64,000 bases of DNA from Planococcaceae bacterium Storch 2/2-2. GTDB lineage: Bacteria; Bacillota; Bacilli; Bacillales_A; Planococcaceae. The notes beneath the pieces were generated by a model. The model searched no databases and was not told where the DNA came from. It saw nothing but the letters and a program-made list of their open reading frames with translations. The position numbers and the translations under genes were made by a program. Location of the stretch: NCBI GenBank assembly GCA_009740415.1, contig WOYE01000009.1:1054001-1118000 (forward strand). The letters are read 5' to 3'. Position 1 is the stretch's first letter, and every line of letters starts with the position of its first letter. Positions 1-10,523 of the stretch are shown piece after piece.

Positions 1-402
1 TTGTTCATCCGTCAATAAACACGTTTCAATAATTACTTTTACGAGAATACCGTTTGCGGCGCGTACGACGGCACGAATGTGCGCGCGCACCGTCTCTTCA
101 TCACCTTCTAACAGAGCGCCGATCGGAATGACCATATCGATTTCAGTCGCTCCGTTTTCAATCGCTTCTTTCGTTTCGAACGCTTTCGACGATGCAGTCG
201 TCGCCCCGAGCGGGAAACCGACGACGGTACAAACGACAGGTGTACGATTTCGTAATCGTGCGGCTGCATGCGCGACCCACATCGGTTGAACGCAGACGGA
301 TGCGAATCCGTACGTCGCCGCCTCTTCACACAACGTCTCGATGTCACGCGCGGTCGCGGTCGGCGCGAGCAACGTATGATCAATGAATGATGCTACAGTC
401 AT
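1..402 (-). CDS. deoC: Deoxyribose-phosphate aldolase, N-terminal part (runs off left edge)
   Basis: DeoC is the class I aldolase that splits 2-deoxyribose 5-phosphate into glyceraldehyde 3-phosphate and acetaldehyde in deoxynucleoside catabolism. The first 134 residues are visible. They carry the family start (SFIDHTLL), the [10 protein letters not shown] stretch, the ATEIDMV stretch and the [14 protein letters not shown] strand that precedes the catalytic region; the Schiff-base lysine lies beyond the window edge. The ATG at 402 follows an AAAGGAGAG ribosome site. It lies just downstream of mtaB, separated by an intrinsic terminator, so it is probably expressed partly by readthrough. Identification is firm; completeness cannot be judged. 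Confidence 0.93.
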   Translation of the reverse strand, partial: MTVASFIDHTLLAPTATARDIETLCEEAATYGFASVCVQPMWVAHAAARLRNRTPVVCTVVGFPLGATTASSKAFETKEAIENGATEIDMVIPIGALLEGDEETVRAHIRAVVRAANGILVKVIIETCLLTDEQ

Positions 403-418
403 ACAATCTCTCCTTTTG

Positions 419-458
419 TAAAAAAGCTACCCTTTTCCGAATGGAAAACGAGTAGCTT
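419..458 (-). terminator. Intrinsic terminator after mtaB
   Basis: On the minus strand an inverted repeat (AAGCTAC/GTAGCTT arms with further pairing of TTTTCC with GGAAAA) is followed directly by a run of six T. It ends the hrcA-to-mtaB operon and sits only a few bases before the deoC ribosome site. Confidence 0.8.
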
Positions 459-464
459 CTCTCA

Positions 465-1799
465 TTAAACGAGTTGTTCATCCATCACTTTCACGAATTG
501 GCCTTCGCTATATGGATACCCCGCTTTTTTAATTTTAACACGTACAATTTTTCCGACCATCGACTCGTCCGCTTCGAAGACTACTTTTAAGTAGTTATCC
601 GTATAACCTTCGTACAAGCCGCTTGCTGGGTCTTCTTTGTACAATTCTTCCGGAATGACTTCGAGGACGTCCCCTTCGAACTGAGACGCATACTCTTTAG
701 CGAGCTGGTCGTTCAATTCGAGCAAACGGTGAACGCGCTCGTTTTTCACTTCTTCTGGAATTTGATCCGTCATACGAGCAGCTGGTGTGCCTGTACGCAT
801 CGAGTACGGGAAGACGTGAAGTTCTGCGAAACGGTACTCTTTAATAAAGTTGTACGTTTCCATAAACTCTTCTTCCGTCTCGCCTGGGAATCCGACGATG
901 ACATCCGATGTGATCGCGAGGTCCGGTAACGCTTCACGAAGACGGTCGAGACGCTCTGCGAAAAATTCCATCGTATATTTACGACGCATCCGTTTCAATA
1001 CCGTATTCGATCCCGATTGGATCGGCACGTGTAAATGGCGAACGACAATGTTCGAGTCGTTCAACACTTGAATGACGTCATCTGTAATTTGGCTCGCTTC
1101 GATCGAGCTAATTCGAATCCGTTTCAAACCATCTACTTTCGCTTCTAAATCGCGTAGCAAATCGGCGAGTTTGTACTCTTTAAAGTCCGAACCGTACCCA
1201 CCCGTATGAATACCGGTTAAGACGATTTCTTTGTAGCCGGCATCGACGAGTTGTTGCGCCTGATGGATCACTTCTTCTGGATCACGTGAACGCATGAGGC
1301 CACGCGCCCAAGGGATAATACAAAATGTACAGAAGTTGTTGCATCCTTCTTGAATTTTCAATGAGGCACGCGTACGGTCAGAAAATGCTGGAACGTCCAA
1401 CTCTTCATAAACGCGCGCTTTCATAATGTTACCGACCGCATTGATCGGCTCACGCGACTCGCGGAACTGTTCGATCAATTCGATCAAACGGACGCGGTCT
1501 TGCGTACCGACGACGATATCGACACCAGGAATCGCCATAATTTCAGCGGGTGACGTTTGCGCGTAACACCCTGTCACACAAATGACCGCATCCGGGTTGC
1601 GACGAATCGCACGGCGAATCACTTGTCTACTTTTTTTATCACCCGTGTTCGTTACCGTACACGTATTGATGACGTATACGTCGCTCGCACGGTTGAAGTC
1701 GGTTCGTTCATAACCGGCTTCTTTAAACAATTGCCAAATGGCCTCGGTTTCGTAATGGTTCACTTTACATCCTAACGTATGGAATGCGACCGAAGACAT
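465..1799 (-). CDS. mtaB: tRNA (N6-threonylcarbamoyladenosine-37) methylthiotransferase MtaB
   Basis: MtaB is a radical-SAM enzyme that adds a methylthio group to t6A37 in tRNAs reading ANN codons. The 444-residue protein has the three methylthiotransferase cysteines for one iron-sulfur cluster (about C11, C47, C78) and the radical-SAM CNNFCTFC motif (about C153, C157, C160), then a C-terminal TRAM-like region. It closely resembles B. subtilis YqeV. The start at 1799 is chosen over an upstream ATG at 1817 because it has a well-spaced AGGTGG ribosome site and begins like the family. It is the last gene of the hrcA heat-shock operon and follows rsmE. Confidence 0.96.
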   Translation of the reverse strand: MSSVAFHTLGCKVNHYETEAIWQLFKEAGYERTDFNRASDVYVINTCTVTNTGDKKSRQVIRRAIRRNPDAVICVTGCYAQTSPAEIMAIPGVDIVVGTQDRVRLIELIEQFRESREPINAVGNIMKARVYEELDVPAFSDRTRASLKIQEGCNNFCTFCIIPWARGLMRSRDPEEVIHQAQQLVDAGYKEIVLTGIHTGGYGSDFKEYKLADLLRDLEAKVDGLKRIRISSIEASQITDDVIQVLNDSNIVVRHLHVPIQSGSNTVLKRMRRKYTMEFFAERLDRLREALPDLAITSDVIVGFPGETEEEFMETYNFIKEYRFAELHVFPYSMRTGTPAARMTDQIPEEVKNERVHRLLELNDQLAKEYASQFEGDVLEVIPEELYKEDPASGLYEGYTDNYLKVVFEADESMVGKIVRVKIKKAGYPYSEGQFVKVMDEQLV

Positions 1800-1813
1800 A
1801 AGACCACCTACTT

Positions 1814-2548
1814 TCATTCAAATTCGTAACTTAACGCACTGAGCACATAGAGCGGTGCGGTTTCTGTTCGCAAAATACGCGGTCCGAGTGCGATCGGAAG
1901 AAACCCGTTCGCTTTAAGCACGTTCGCTTCTTCTTCATCGATGCCACCTTCTGGACCGAAGACGACGAGCATCGACTGTTTATGATACACGTTTTTGAAA
2001 GGGTGCGCAACGGCTTCACGATTCGTACGCGCTTCTTCCTCGTACGCAAAAAAACGATGATCGAACGTTTCGCTCGCCTCAATTAACGAATCGAGAGACG
2101 AGTGGAACGCCACATCCGGAACGTGTGTGCGATGGCTTTGTTCCGCTGCTTCTTTCGCAATCGTACGCAGTCGCTCTTCTTTTCTCGCTTGTTTCGAGCC
2201 TGTCCATTTGACGATCGAACGTTTCATCGCAACCGGCCAAAACGTATGGGCGCCGAGCTCCGTTCCTTTTTGAACGATCCACTCGAGCTTATCCCCTTTC
2301 GGCAAACCGCTCGCGATCGTCACTTGTACCGGTAACTCTACCGTTTCATCGAGTACGTCTTCTTGGCGGAGTACGACGTCTTGCCCGTCAAATCGAGCGA
2401 CGGAGGCGACTGACGTTTCTCCGTCGATGACGACGTAACACGAATCGCCTTCTTGCATACGCATGACCCGTTGCATATGTTTCGCATCCGGACCTGTCAC
2501 TCGGACTTCGCCTTCCGACCATGAGCCGTCTACGAAGTAGCGTTGCAT
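1814..2548 (-). CDS. rsmE: 16S rRNA m3U1498 methyltransferase RsmE
   Basis: RsmE methylates U1498 of 16S rRNA using SAM. The 244 residues show the SPOUT-fold signatures of the family: GLPKGDKLEWIVQKGTELG around residues 80-98, GPEGG near 200 and LGPRILRTETAPLY near 221-234, where the knot binds SAM. The reading frame overlaps the end of prmA by 19 bases, so the two are translationally coupled. This prmA-rsmE-mtaB order downstream of dnaJ matches B. subtilis yqeT-yqeU-yqeV. Confidence 0.95.
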   Translation of the reverse strand: MQRYFVDGSWSEGEVRVTGPDAKHMQRVMRMQEGDSCYVVIDGETSVASVARFDGQDVVLRQEDVLDETVELPVQVTIASGLPKGDKLEWIVQKGTELGAHTFWPVAMKRSIVKWTGSKQARKEERLRTIAKEAAEQSHRTHVPDVAFHSSLDSLIEASETFDHRFFAYEEEARTNREAVAHPFKNVYHKQSMLVVFGPEGGIDEEEANVLKANGFLPIALGPRILRTETAPLYVLSALSYEFE

Positions 2549-3495
2549 GACGCATTCCCTACTTTCTGAGCGACGACACCGAGCCAGTCCCCTTCTCGGA
2601 GAATGTCGACGATGTCGAATCCTTTTTCTTTAAAATCAGCGATGACGTCTTCTTCATACTTGTTAATAATACCTGACGTTAAGAAATAACCGCCTTCCGG
2701 TAACAAGTCGTACGCCTCTTTTGAAAAGGACATAATAATTTCAGCTAAAATGTTTGCGACGATCAATGTCGGACGGTCATTTACCGTTTCGAGCAAGTCG
2801 CCTTGCTTCACGTCAATCCGTCCTGTTAAACCGTTCAGCTCTACGTTCTCTTTTGCCGAGCGGACGGCTACTTCATCGAGATCCACCGCATGAATCGATT
2901 CGACACCGAGCAATGCTGCACCGATCGCCAATACACCTGAACCGGTACCGACATCGACGATGCGATCGTCTTTCGTCGCGTATTGTTCCAACATCGCAAG
3001 CGACAGTTTCGTCGTCGGATGCGTCCCTGTTCCGAACGCCATCCCGGGATCGAGTTCGATGATCAATTCATCGTCCGATACGCGCTCGTACGTTTCCCAT
3101 GAAGGAACGATCGTGAAACGTTCCGTGACGCGGGCCGGATGGTAATATTGCTTCCACGTTTCCGCCCAATCTTCTTCTTGTACTGCTCGTGTCGTCATCT
3201 CATACGCACCGATATCGATGCCGAGATCTTTTAAAAACACGATTCGTTGATCCAATTGACAAAGCAGATCGTTCAACTGTTCGTTCCACGGAACGTACGC
3301 TTGAATGACGACGCCCCATTCCGGATAGTCCGCCACTTGCAAATCGTAAATTTCACCGAATTGCTGTTCTCGTTCGCGTGTCACTTCTAATGAATCGACG
3401 AGCGATACACCTTTAATATCAAATTCGTACAGCGCATTCGTCACTGCATCGACCGCTTCGTGTGTCGTATGGATCGAAATTTCTGCCCATTTCAT
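2530..3495 (-). CDS. prmA: Ribosomal protein L11 methyltransferase PrmA
   Basis: PrmA methylates lysines and the N-terminus of ribosomal protein L11. The 321-residue protein has the small N-terminal recognition domain beginning MKWAEISIHTTHEAVDA, the DPGMAFGTGTHPTT motif near residues 149-162, the SAM-binding VDVGTGSGVLAIG loop, and the catalytic VANILAEII motif. A GGAGGAAACG ribosome site precedes the ATG. It lies 17 bases after dnaJ in the heat-shock operon and overlaps rsmE. Confidence 0.96.
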   Translation of the reverse strand: MKWAEISIHTTHEAVDAVTNALYEFDIKGVSLVDSLEVTREREQQFGEIYDLQVADYPEWGVVIQAYVPWNEQLNDLLCQLDQRIVFLKDLGIDIGAYEMTTRAVQEEDWAETWKQYYHPARVTERFTIVPSWETYERVSDDELIIELDPGMAFGTGTHPTTKLSLAMLEQYATKDDRIVDVGTGSGVLAIGAALLGVESIHAVDLDEVAVRSAKENVELNGLTGRIDVKQGDLLETVNDRPTLIVANILAEIIMSFSKEAYDLLPEGGYFLTSGIINKYEEDVIADFKEKGFDIVDILREGDWLGVVAQKVGNASCNATS

Positions 3496-3512
3496 GATCG
3501 TTTCTCCTCCGT

Positions 3513-4631
3513 TTACTCTCCTTTGAATGCACGGCGCATTTTATCGAAAAATGACGTCGAATATTCAGTCGGCTTTTCATCGTCAATCGATGCGAATTCA
3601 CGCAACAATTCTTTTTGTCGCTCGTTCATCTTCGTCGGCGTTTTCACTTGAACCGTCACGTATTGGTCCCCTTTACCGTACCCTCGAACGTTTTGCACGC
3701 CTTTGCCGCGCAAACGGAATTTTTCACCGCTTTGCGTACCTGCCGGAATTTTTAATTTCACTTTTCCGTCGACCGTCGGCACTTCAATTTCATCGCCGAG
3801 CGCCGCTTGTGGGAACGTTAGCGTCACCGTTAAGTGAATGTTGTCGCCGTCGCGTTGGAACTGCGCGTGCGGTTTCACACGGAAGACGACGTATAAGTCT
3901 CCAGGAGGTCCACCGTTGACACCGGCTTCTCCTTGTCCAGAAACGCGGAGACGTTGACCGTCATCGATGCCTGCTGGAACGGTCACTTTCACTTTGCTCG
4001 TCTTTTTCACGCGACCTTCACCGTGACACGTCGTACATGGATCCGGAATAATTTTCCCTGTTCCGTTACACGCTGAACACGTCCGTTGTTGGACCATCCG
4101 TCCGAGCACCGTATCCGTCGTAAACGATTCTTGTCCCGATCCGTTACACGTCGTACACGTATGAACGCTCGTTCCAGGTTTCGCACCCGACCCGTGACAC
4201 GTATCACATTCTTCTTCACGCGGGATGCTCACTTCGACTTCTTTACCGAAAACGGCATCTAAAAAGTCGATCGACATCGTATATTGCAAATCGTCTCCTT
4301 GACGCGGTGCGTTCGGATCGTGCGTTCGTCCGCCGCCACCGAAAAACGTACTGAAAATGTCTTCGAAGCCGAAACCGCCTCCGCCTCCGAAGCCACCTCC
4401 ACCGCCGAATTGCGGGCCATCATGTCCGAACTGATCGTATTGACGACGTTTCTCGTCATCCGATAACACTTCGAACGCTTCCGTAATTTCCTTGAACTTT
4501 TCTTCCGCATCGTCCGCTTTACTAATGTCCGGGTGATATTTTTTTGAAAGCGTACGGTACGCTCGGCGAATTTCTTTTTTCGTCGCATCTTTGTCGACGC
4601 CGAGTACATCATAATAATCGCGCTTACTCAT
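3513..4631 (-). CDS. dnaJ: Chaperone DnaJ (Hsp40)
   Basis: DnaJ delivers unfolded substrates to DnaK and stimulates its ATPase. The 372 residues contain a J domain (1-70) with HPD at 33-35, a glycine/phenylalanine-rich linker (about 75-100), four CxxCxGxG-type zinc repeats beginning near C142, C159, C185 and C199, and the two C-terminal substrate-binding domains. The start at 4631 has an AGGAGAG ribosome site and gives the standard [13 protein letters not shown]-terminus; the frame is open further upstream but through the dnaK-dnaJ terminator. Expression depends on readthrough from dnaK. Confidence 0.97.
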   Translation of the reverse strand: MSKRDYYDVLGVDKDATKKEIRRAYRTLSKKYHPDISKADDAEEKFKEITEAFEVLSDDEKRRQYDQFGHDGPQFGGGGGFGGGGGFGFEDIFSTFFGGGGRTHDPNAPRQGDDLQYTMSIDFLDAVFGKEVEVSIPREEECDTCHGSGAKPGTSVHTCTTCNGSGQESFTTDTVLGRMVQQRTCSACNGTGKIIPDPCTTCHGEGRVKKTSKVKVTVPAGIDDGQRLRVSGQGEAGVNGGPPGDLYVVFRVKPHAQFQRDGDNIHLTVTLTFPQAALGDEIEVPTVDGKVKLKIPAGTQSGEKFRLRGKGVQNVRGYGKGDQYVTVQVKTPTKMNERQKELLREFASIDDEKPTEYSTSFFDKMRRAFKGE

Positions 4632-4661
4632 TCGAGTCACTCTCCTAGCCGTTTTATGTTC

Positions 4662-4702
4662 AAAAGAAAAAGCCAAAGCCGGAATTTCGGACTTTGACTT
4701 TT
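4662..4702 (-). terminator. Terminator-like hairpin between dnaK and dnaJ
   Basis: The minus strand forms a stem of about 13 pairs, some G-U, from the AAAAGTCAAAGTC and GGCTTTGGCTTTT arms, followed by TTTTTC. It would lower transcription into dnaJ relative to dnaK, giving the usual excess of DnaK. Confidence 0.72.
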
Positions 4703-4744
4703 CCGTCAATCGTAACGCGTTTTAACGAATCCGTCAAACGCCTC

Positions 4745-6574
<1,830 letters not shown>

Positions 6575-6631
6575 TCAAAATTCCTCCCAATGTAATCATT
6601 CATTTTTTATTTCGTTCGTTGTGCTATTTAA

Positions 6632-7261
6632 TTAATCGTTCACTTTCACCATCGATGGGCGAATGATCCGATCATTTAAGCGATACCCTTTTTGGAACTC
6701 TTCTAACACGACGCCTGACTCTTGCTCGTCATCTTGTCCCGTCATAACTGCCTGGTGGAAGTTCGGGTCAAACGGTTCACCGACGGATTCGATCGGTTCG
6801 AGTCCTTCATTTTTCAACGCTTCTTTCAAACCGCGTTCAATCATCGCAACGCCTTCCTTTAAAGCGATGGCATCTTCCGATGTCACTTCCGTTTGAAGCG
6901 CACGCTCGAAGTTGTCAAGAATTGGAACGAGCTCTTTCATGAGCGATTGCGAACGATATTTTTGCATCTCTTCTTTATCGAGTGTCATGCGGCGCTTATA
7001 GTTGTCGAATGATGCGACTTGGCGCAAATATTTATCTTCCGCTTCTTCCAATTGACGTTCGAGTTCTTCGATACGAACGTCTTTCGGATCACGTTCTTCT
7101 TCCTCTTCGGTTGCTTCCTCTGTTCCTTCATCGTCCGACATCTCTTCCGACGATGTTGCTTCAGCAACGTCTTCATCCGTCTCAACCGTCTCGTCTACGA
7201 CGTCTTCTCGCGTTTCTTCTTCGCGTACAACTTCTTCTTGCTTTTCTTTTTCATTCGTCAC
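6632..7261 (-). CDS. grpE: Nucleotide exchange factor GrpE
   Basis: GrpE releases ADP from DnaK. The 209 residues have a long, very acidic disordered N-terminus (about 1-60), a coiled coil (about 60-110) with the KYLRQVASFDNYKRR signature, and the C-terminal beta domain with LEEFQKGYRLNDRIIRPSMVKV. The start is GTG, preceded by GAGGAGG at good spacing, and it overlaps the hrcA stop codon as GTGA, which implies translational coupling. A 57-base gap with no obvious hairpin separates it from dnaK. Confidence 0.96.
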   Translation of the reverse strand: MTNEKEKQEEVVREEETREDVVDETVETDEDVAEATSSEEMSDDEGTEEATEEEEERDPKDVRIEELERQLEEAEDKYLRQVASFDNYKRRMTLDKEEMQKYRSQSLMKELVPILDNFERALQTEVTSEDAIALKEGVAMIERGLKEALKNEGLEPIESVGEPFDPNFHQAVMTGQDDEQESGVVLEEFQKGYRLNDRIIRPSMVKVND

Positions 7262-8313
7262 CGCTCATTCCTCCTCATTAGTTCATAACGGGTCGTCCGA
7301 CGTTCAAACTGATCGGACAATTGATGGCTAATTACATCTAAAATAGAGACGACGCGTTCATAGTCCATCCGTTTCGGACCGATGATTGCAATCGCTCCAT
7401 CCATACCAGTTCCAGCCGTATAGTCCGCTGTAATGATACTGCAGTCTTCCATCGCGTCGTGCTCATTTTCCGATCCGATCCGGACGTGAATGCCACGTTC
7501 GTTCCCACGGAAAAAGGTCGTCGCTGGTGTGCTGCGGTCCATTAAGCTGAACAGAACTTCCACTTTTTCTAAGTCGTGAAATTCCGGCTGTTTCATCATG
7601 TTGAGCTTTCCGCTGAAGAACAGTTCGCTCTTTTGATCGACCGTCATCGCTTCGACGAGCACTCGATACCATTCGTCCACTCGTTCGATGTGACGTTCTA
7701 ATAAACTGTACACTTCTGTTTGCAATTTGTAATGCAATTGACTAAGTGGTGTCCCGACGAGACGATCGTTCAAAATATTGACGAGCTTTTCGATATCGCT
7801 GACGTCCAGGTGGTTCGGCACATCAAACGTTCGACTTTCTACACGCCCCGTATCCGTTACGATGATCGCGACCGCTTGCTCGTTGTTCAATGAAACGACG
7901 TCGAACTGTTTCACCGTATGCATCGAATGGTCCGGACCGAGAAGGACAGCTGTGTAGCTCGTCAAGTCAGATAAAATCGATGCCGTATTGCGGATGAGCT
8001 CTTCCGATTCAACGATTTCTCGTTGGAAGAGCGAGCGTACGTACGTCACTTCGCTATCCTCTAAATGCACTGGACGCATGAGGTGATCGACGTAAAAACG
8101 ATAGCCTTTCTCCGACGGTATACGGCCTGATGATGAGTGCGTTTTTTCTAAAAAACCCATCTCCTCAAGGTCTGCCATTTCATTACGAATAGTCGCCGGG
8201 CTAAAAGGTGCTTCCGGCTTTTTAGATAGTTGCCTTGAGCCAACTGGTTGGGCAGATTCGATGAAATCGTTAACCGTCAGTTGCAATATAAGCAATTGTC
8301 TACTTGTCAACAT
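7258..8313 (-). CDS. hrcA: Heat-inducible transcription repressor HrcA
   Basis: HrcA represses class I heat-shock genes by binding CIRCE operators, with GroEL helping it fold. The 351 residues start with the winged-helix region (MLTSRQLLILQLTVNDFIES) followed by the SATIRNEMADLEEMGFLEKTH-like recognition segment, the GRIPSEKGYRFYVD motif near residue 64 and a C-terminal GAF-like dimerisation region with IGPKRMDYERVVSILD. It is first in its own operon, so it regulates itself, as expected from the CIRCE just upstream. Confidence 0.97.
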   Translation of the reverse strand: MLTSRQLLILQLTVNDFIESAQPVGSRQLSKKPEAPFSPATIRNEMADLEEMGFLEKTHSSSGRIPSEKGYRFYVDHLMRPVHLEDSEVTYVRSLFQREIVESEELIRNTASILSDLTSYTAVLLGPDHSMHTVKQFDVVSLNNEQAVAIIVTDTGRVESRTFDVPNHLDVSDIEKLVNILNDRLVGTPLSQLHYKLQTEVYSLLERHIERVDEWYRVLVEAMTVDQKSELFFSGKLNMMKQPEFHDLEKVEVLFSLMDRSTPATTFFRGNERGIHVRIGSENEHDAMEDCSIITADYTAGTGMDGAIAIIGPKRMDYERVVSILDVISHQLSDQFERRTTRYELMRRNER

Positions 8314-8328
8314 AACTCATCACTCCCG

Positions 8329-8355
8329 TTAGCACTCATCAACAGCGAGTGCTAA
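8329..8355. promoter_or_regulatory. CIRCE operator (HrcA binding site)
   Basis: A perfect inverted repeat, TTAGCACTC followed by nine bases and GAGTGCTAA. This is the canonical CIRCE. It lies in the transcribed leader between the hrcA promoter and the hrcA ribosome site, so bound HrcA should block transcription of the whole chaperone operon; it can also form a hairpin in the mRNA. Confidence 0.97.
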
Positions 8356-8365
8356 TACTACTCAT

Positions 8366-8394
8366 AATTTATCAAATCTCGATTTCGCTGTCAA
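8366..8394 (-). promoter_or_regulatory. SigA-type promoter of the hrcA-dnaK operon
   Basis: On the minus strand TTGACA (8389-8394) and TAAATT (8366-8371) are separated by 17 bases. The predicted start, about 8359, lies immediately ahead of the CIRCE. It lies downstream of the hemW stop codon with no terminator between them, so some readthrough from hemW is possible. Confidence 0.85.
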
Positions 8395-8403
8395 CGTTAA
8401 CGC

Positions 8404-9537
8404 TCATTCGATTAAAAATTGTTCGAAAACGTCGTTCCCTCGGTACAATCCGTCCGCTGTTAATGCGTAAGCGTCTCCTCGTCGGACGAGCCATCCGTCC
8501 GCTTGCAACTGCTCGAGCGGCTCACCGTACACCGACTCGATCGTCCGGCCAAACTTCTGTTCGAAACGTGTACGTGACACACCGGTCCGCTTACGTAATC
8601 CGAGAAACATCTCCTCTTCCATCGATTCGTTCAACGTTACGTCGTGCGTCGTCAGTAAAGGACGTTCTCCTTTTTGAACGGTTTCTAAATAATGAGGAAG
8701 CGGACCGATATTCGCATACCGCACACCGTCGACGTAACCGTGCGCACCCGCCCCTACTCCTGCGTATTCATCGTTGTCCCAGTAAACGAGGTTATGAACC
8801 GATTCAAATCCAGGACGAGCGAAATTGCTCACTTCGTATTGCACGCGTCCTGCATCGTTCATCGTTTCCATCAACGTCGTAAACATGTCTCCTTCGACCG
8901 AAGCATCCGGCAAATGGAGCGCGCCTCGCTTTTGCAAATTGTAAAAGACCGTTTTCGGCTCCACGATGAGCGAGTACGCCGAATAATGTGGCAAATCGAG
9001 AGCGAGGGCACGTCGGAGCGTTTCTTTCCAGTCGTCTAACGTCTGTTCCGGCAATCCGTAAATTAAATCGATGCTCATATTCGTAAACCCGACACGTCGT
9101 GCCGTCTCGATCACTCCTTCGACATCGTCCGCGCTATGCGTTCGACCGAGCGCTTTCAACAAGTCGTCATTGAACGACTGCACGCCGATACTTAACCGAC
9201 GAACCCCGCCGTCGTACAAGACGCGCAGCTTTTCTTCTGTTAATTCATCAGGATTCGCTTCGATCGTATATTCGCGCAACGCGTCTGTCGGCACGACCGA
9301 GCGAATATGTGCGAGTAATGTTTCAAGTTGCTCGGCAGATAGAGAAGTCGGCGTACCTCCTCCGATGAAGACGGTTTCCAATGTGTGAAACGCCTCATCT
9401 TTCCCGTACATGTTCAATTCATCTCCAAGCGCTTCGATGTACTCATCGACCGGCTGGTTTTTGAAAAAGACTTTATTAAAATCGCAATAAAAACAAATTT
9501 GGTGGCAAAACGGAATGTGAACGTATAGTGCTCTCAT
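8404..9537 (-). CDS. hemW: Heme chaperone HemW (radical SAM, oxygen-independent coproporphyrinogen III oxidase-like)
   Basis: HemW-family proteins bind heme and a 4Fe-4S cluster and pass heme to target enzymes; they are often mis-named HemN. The 377 residues begin MRALYVHIPFCHQICFYCDF, carrying the CxxxCxxC cluster motif, followed by FIGGGTPTSLS and SIGVQSFNDDLLKALGR. The ATG at 9537 has an AAGGAGAG ribosome site; a longer open frame upstream would cross the terminator of the preceding gene. In B. subtilis the same gene also lies between lepA and hrcA. Confidence 0.9.
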   Translation of the reverse strand: MRALYVHIPFCHQICFYCDFNKVFFKNQPVDEYIEALGDELNMYGKDEAFHTLETVFIGGGTPTSLSAEQLETLLAHIRSVVPTDALREYTIEANPDELTEEKLRVLYDGGVRRLSIGVQSFNDDLLKALGRTHSADDVEGVIETARRVGFTNMSIDLIYGLPEQTLDDWKETLRRALALDLPHYSAYSLIVEPKTVFYNLQKRGALHLPDASVEGDMFTTLMETMNDAGRVQYEVSNFARPGFESVHNLVYWDNDEYAGVGAGAHGYVDGVRYANIGPLPHYLETVQKGERPLLTTHDVTLNESMEEEMFLGLRKRTGVSRTRFEQKFGRTIESVYGEPLEQLQADGWLVRRGDAYALTADGLYRGNDVFEQFLIE

Positions 9538-9560
9538 AATCTCTCTCCTTCTTCCATTAG

Positions 9561-9585
9561 AAAAAGAGGGCGGGTCGCCCTCTTT
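9561..9585 (-). terminator. Intrinsic terminator after the lipoprotein gene
   Basis: A perfect ten-pair stem (AAAGAGGGCG with CGCCCTCTTT, three-base loop) followed on the minus strand by TTTTTCT. It separates the lipoprotein gene from hemW. Confidence 0.88.
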
Positions 9586-9587
9586 CA

Positions 9588-10106
9588 TTAAAATACAGTC
9601 ATATCGTACGTAATGCGAATTTCTTTCACATCACCGCGTTCGTGGCTGGCATACACTTCATCGATTTCTGGAAGCGGCCAAGCAACTTGCATATTTTTCT
9701 CGTTGTCGACACGGACACGGAACTCTTTTCCGTCCGGTTCGATCGCGACGTATCCGAGCAATTCGTACGCGTTCTCTGCATGAAGATCTTCGCTCCACTC
9801 ATCGATGTATAAGTTCATACGAACGACTTCGTTATCAACGATGAAAAAACGTGCTGGGATCGTATCGATCGTGTACGTCCATTGCGTCATCTCGATATGT
9901 TCCCCTGTTGAAGCGACTGTCCAATCGCCTACTTCTTTCGTTTCTGGCTCTCCGAGTTTGTCGAGGAGCGCTTCTTCCGTCAACGCATTATACTCTTGTA
10001 CCGTCGTAATCGGCTCGACGTCAACGACGATTTCTTCATCGTCACTACACCCTGCGAGAACGAGTACGAAAACGAGCATGAAAGCGCCTAAAAATTTACG
10101 CATCAT
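9588..10106 (-). CDS. Putative lipoprotein of unknown function
   Basis: I do not recognise this gene. The 172 residues start MMRKFLGAF and have a lipoprotein signal peptide with the lipobox LVLAGC (cysteine at about 20), followed by an acidic segment (SDDEE) and a soluble domain of about 150 residues rich in acidic and aromatic residues. It is expected to be anchored to the outer face of the membrane. The ATG at 10106 follows AAAGGA; an upstream in-frame start lacks a ribosome site. It lies between lepA and hemW, has its own terminator and no B. subtilis counterpart at that position that I know of. Confidence 0.8.
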   Translation of the reverse strand: MMRKFLGAFMLVFVLVLAGCSDDEEIVVDVEPITTVQEYNALTEEALLDKLGEPETKEVGDWTVASTGEHIEMTQWTYTIDTIPARFFIVDNEVVRMNLYIDEWSEDLHAENAYELLGYVAIEPDGKEFRVRVDNEKNMQVAWPLPEIDEVYASHERGDVKEIRITYDMTVF

Positions 10107-10326
10107 TGTCCACTTTCCTTTCGTATCATCTAGTTGAAGCATAACGAAATTTTTTGAAGTTATCAAGAAATTAATGCCTCCTTTTCAAGGAATCTTCTCA
10201 CCGGTTCACGAAGTATTCAAAGACGAGGAAACGAAGGTTTCGATTTCATCTACTAACAAATCCACTCGTTCCGAACCGTCATCACTCGAAAAAGATGTCC
10301 TTCTCTTTCTTATACCATGCCACTAC

Positions 10327-10384
10327 GATTTGTGGACGCTTCTGGAAAATCGAACCTCGCACCTTGACCGCCATGCGAAGGAAT
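10327..10384. repeat. Repeat unit 1 of a related intergenic pair
   Basis: Starts with GATTTGTGGACGCTTCTGG and ends with CGAAGGAAT. It can be aligned by eye with the longer unit at 10417-10523, sharing both ends (GATTTGyGGACGC and CGAAGGAAT) and the CGArCCTC/CCTTG core. It may be a degenerate copy of a dispersed Bacillales repeat. Confidence 0.45.
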
Positions 10385-10416
10385 CACCTAAAAATCGCTT
10401 TTCAATTTTCACTCGG

Positions 10417-10523
10417 ATTTGCGGACGCCTGCGGGAAAGCGAGCTCTGAAAATCACCCCTTTCTGTCAAGAAAGGGGAAGTTGAAGAGCGAGCCTCACGC
10501 CTTGCCTGCAAATCCGAAGGAAT
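10417..10523. repeat. Repeat unit 2, palindromic intergenic element
   Basis: Outer arms CGGATTTGC and GCAAATCCG enclose GGACGCCTGCGGGAAAGCGAG, an inner perfect hairpin CCCCTTTC/GAAAGGGG, and a CGAGCCTC core. The GCGGGAAAGCGAG-type sequence resembles short dispersed intergenic repeats I have met in Bacillales genomes, but family membership is a guess from memory. Confidence 0.5.

Noticed and set aside
4632-4709. 26-codon N-terminal extension of dnaJ
   Set aside because: It passes through the dnaK-dnaJ hairpin; the ATG at 4631 gives the universal DnaJ start.
10174-10449. Plus-strand open frame of 91 codons in the lipoprotein-lepA gap
   Set aside because: No ribosome site, composition unlike neighbours, and it overlaps the repeat units.
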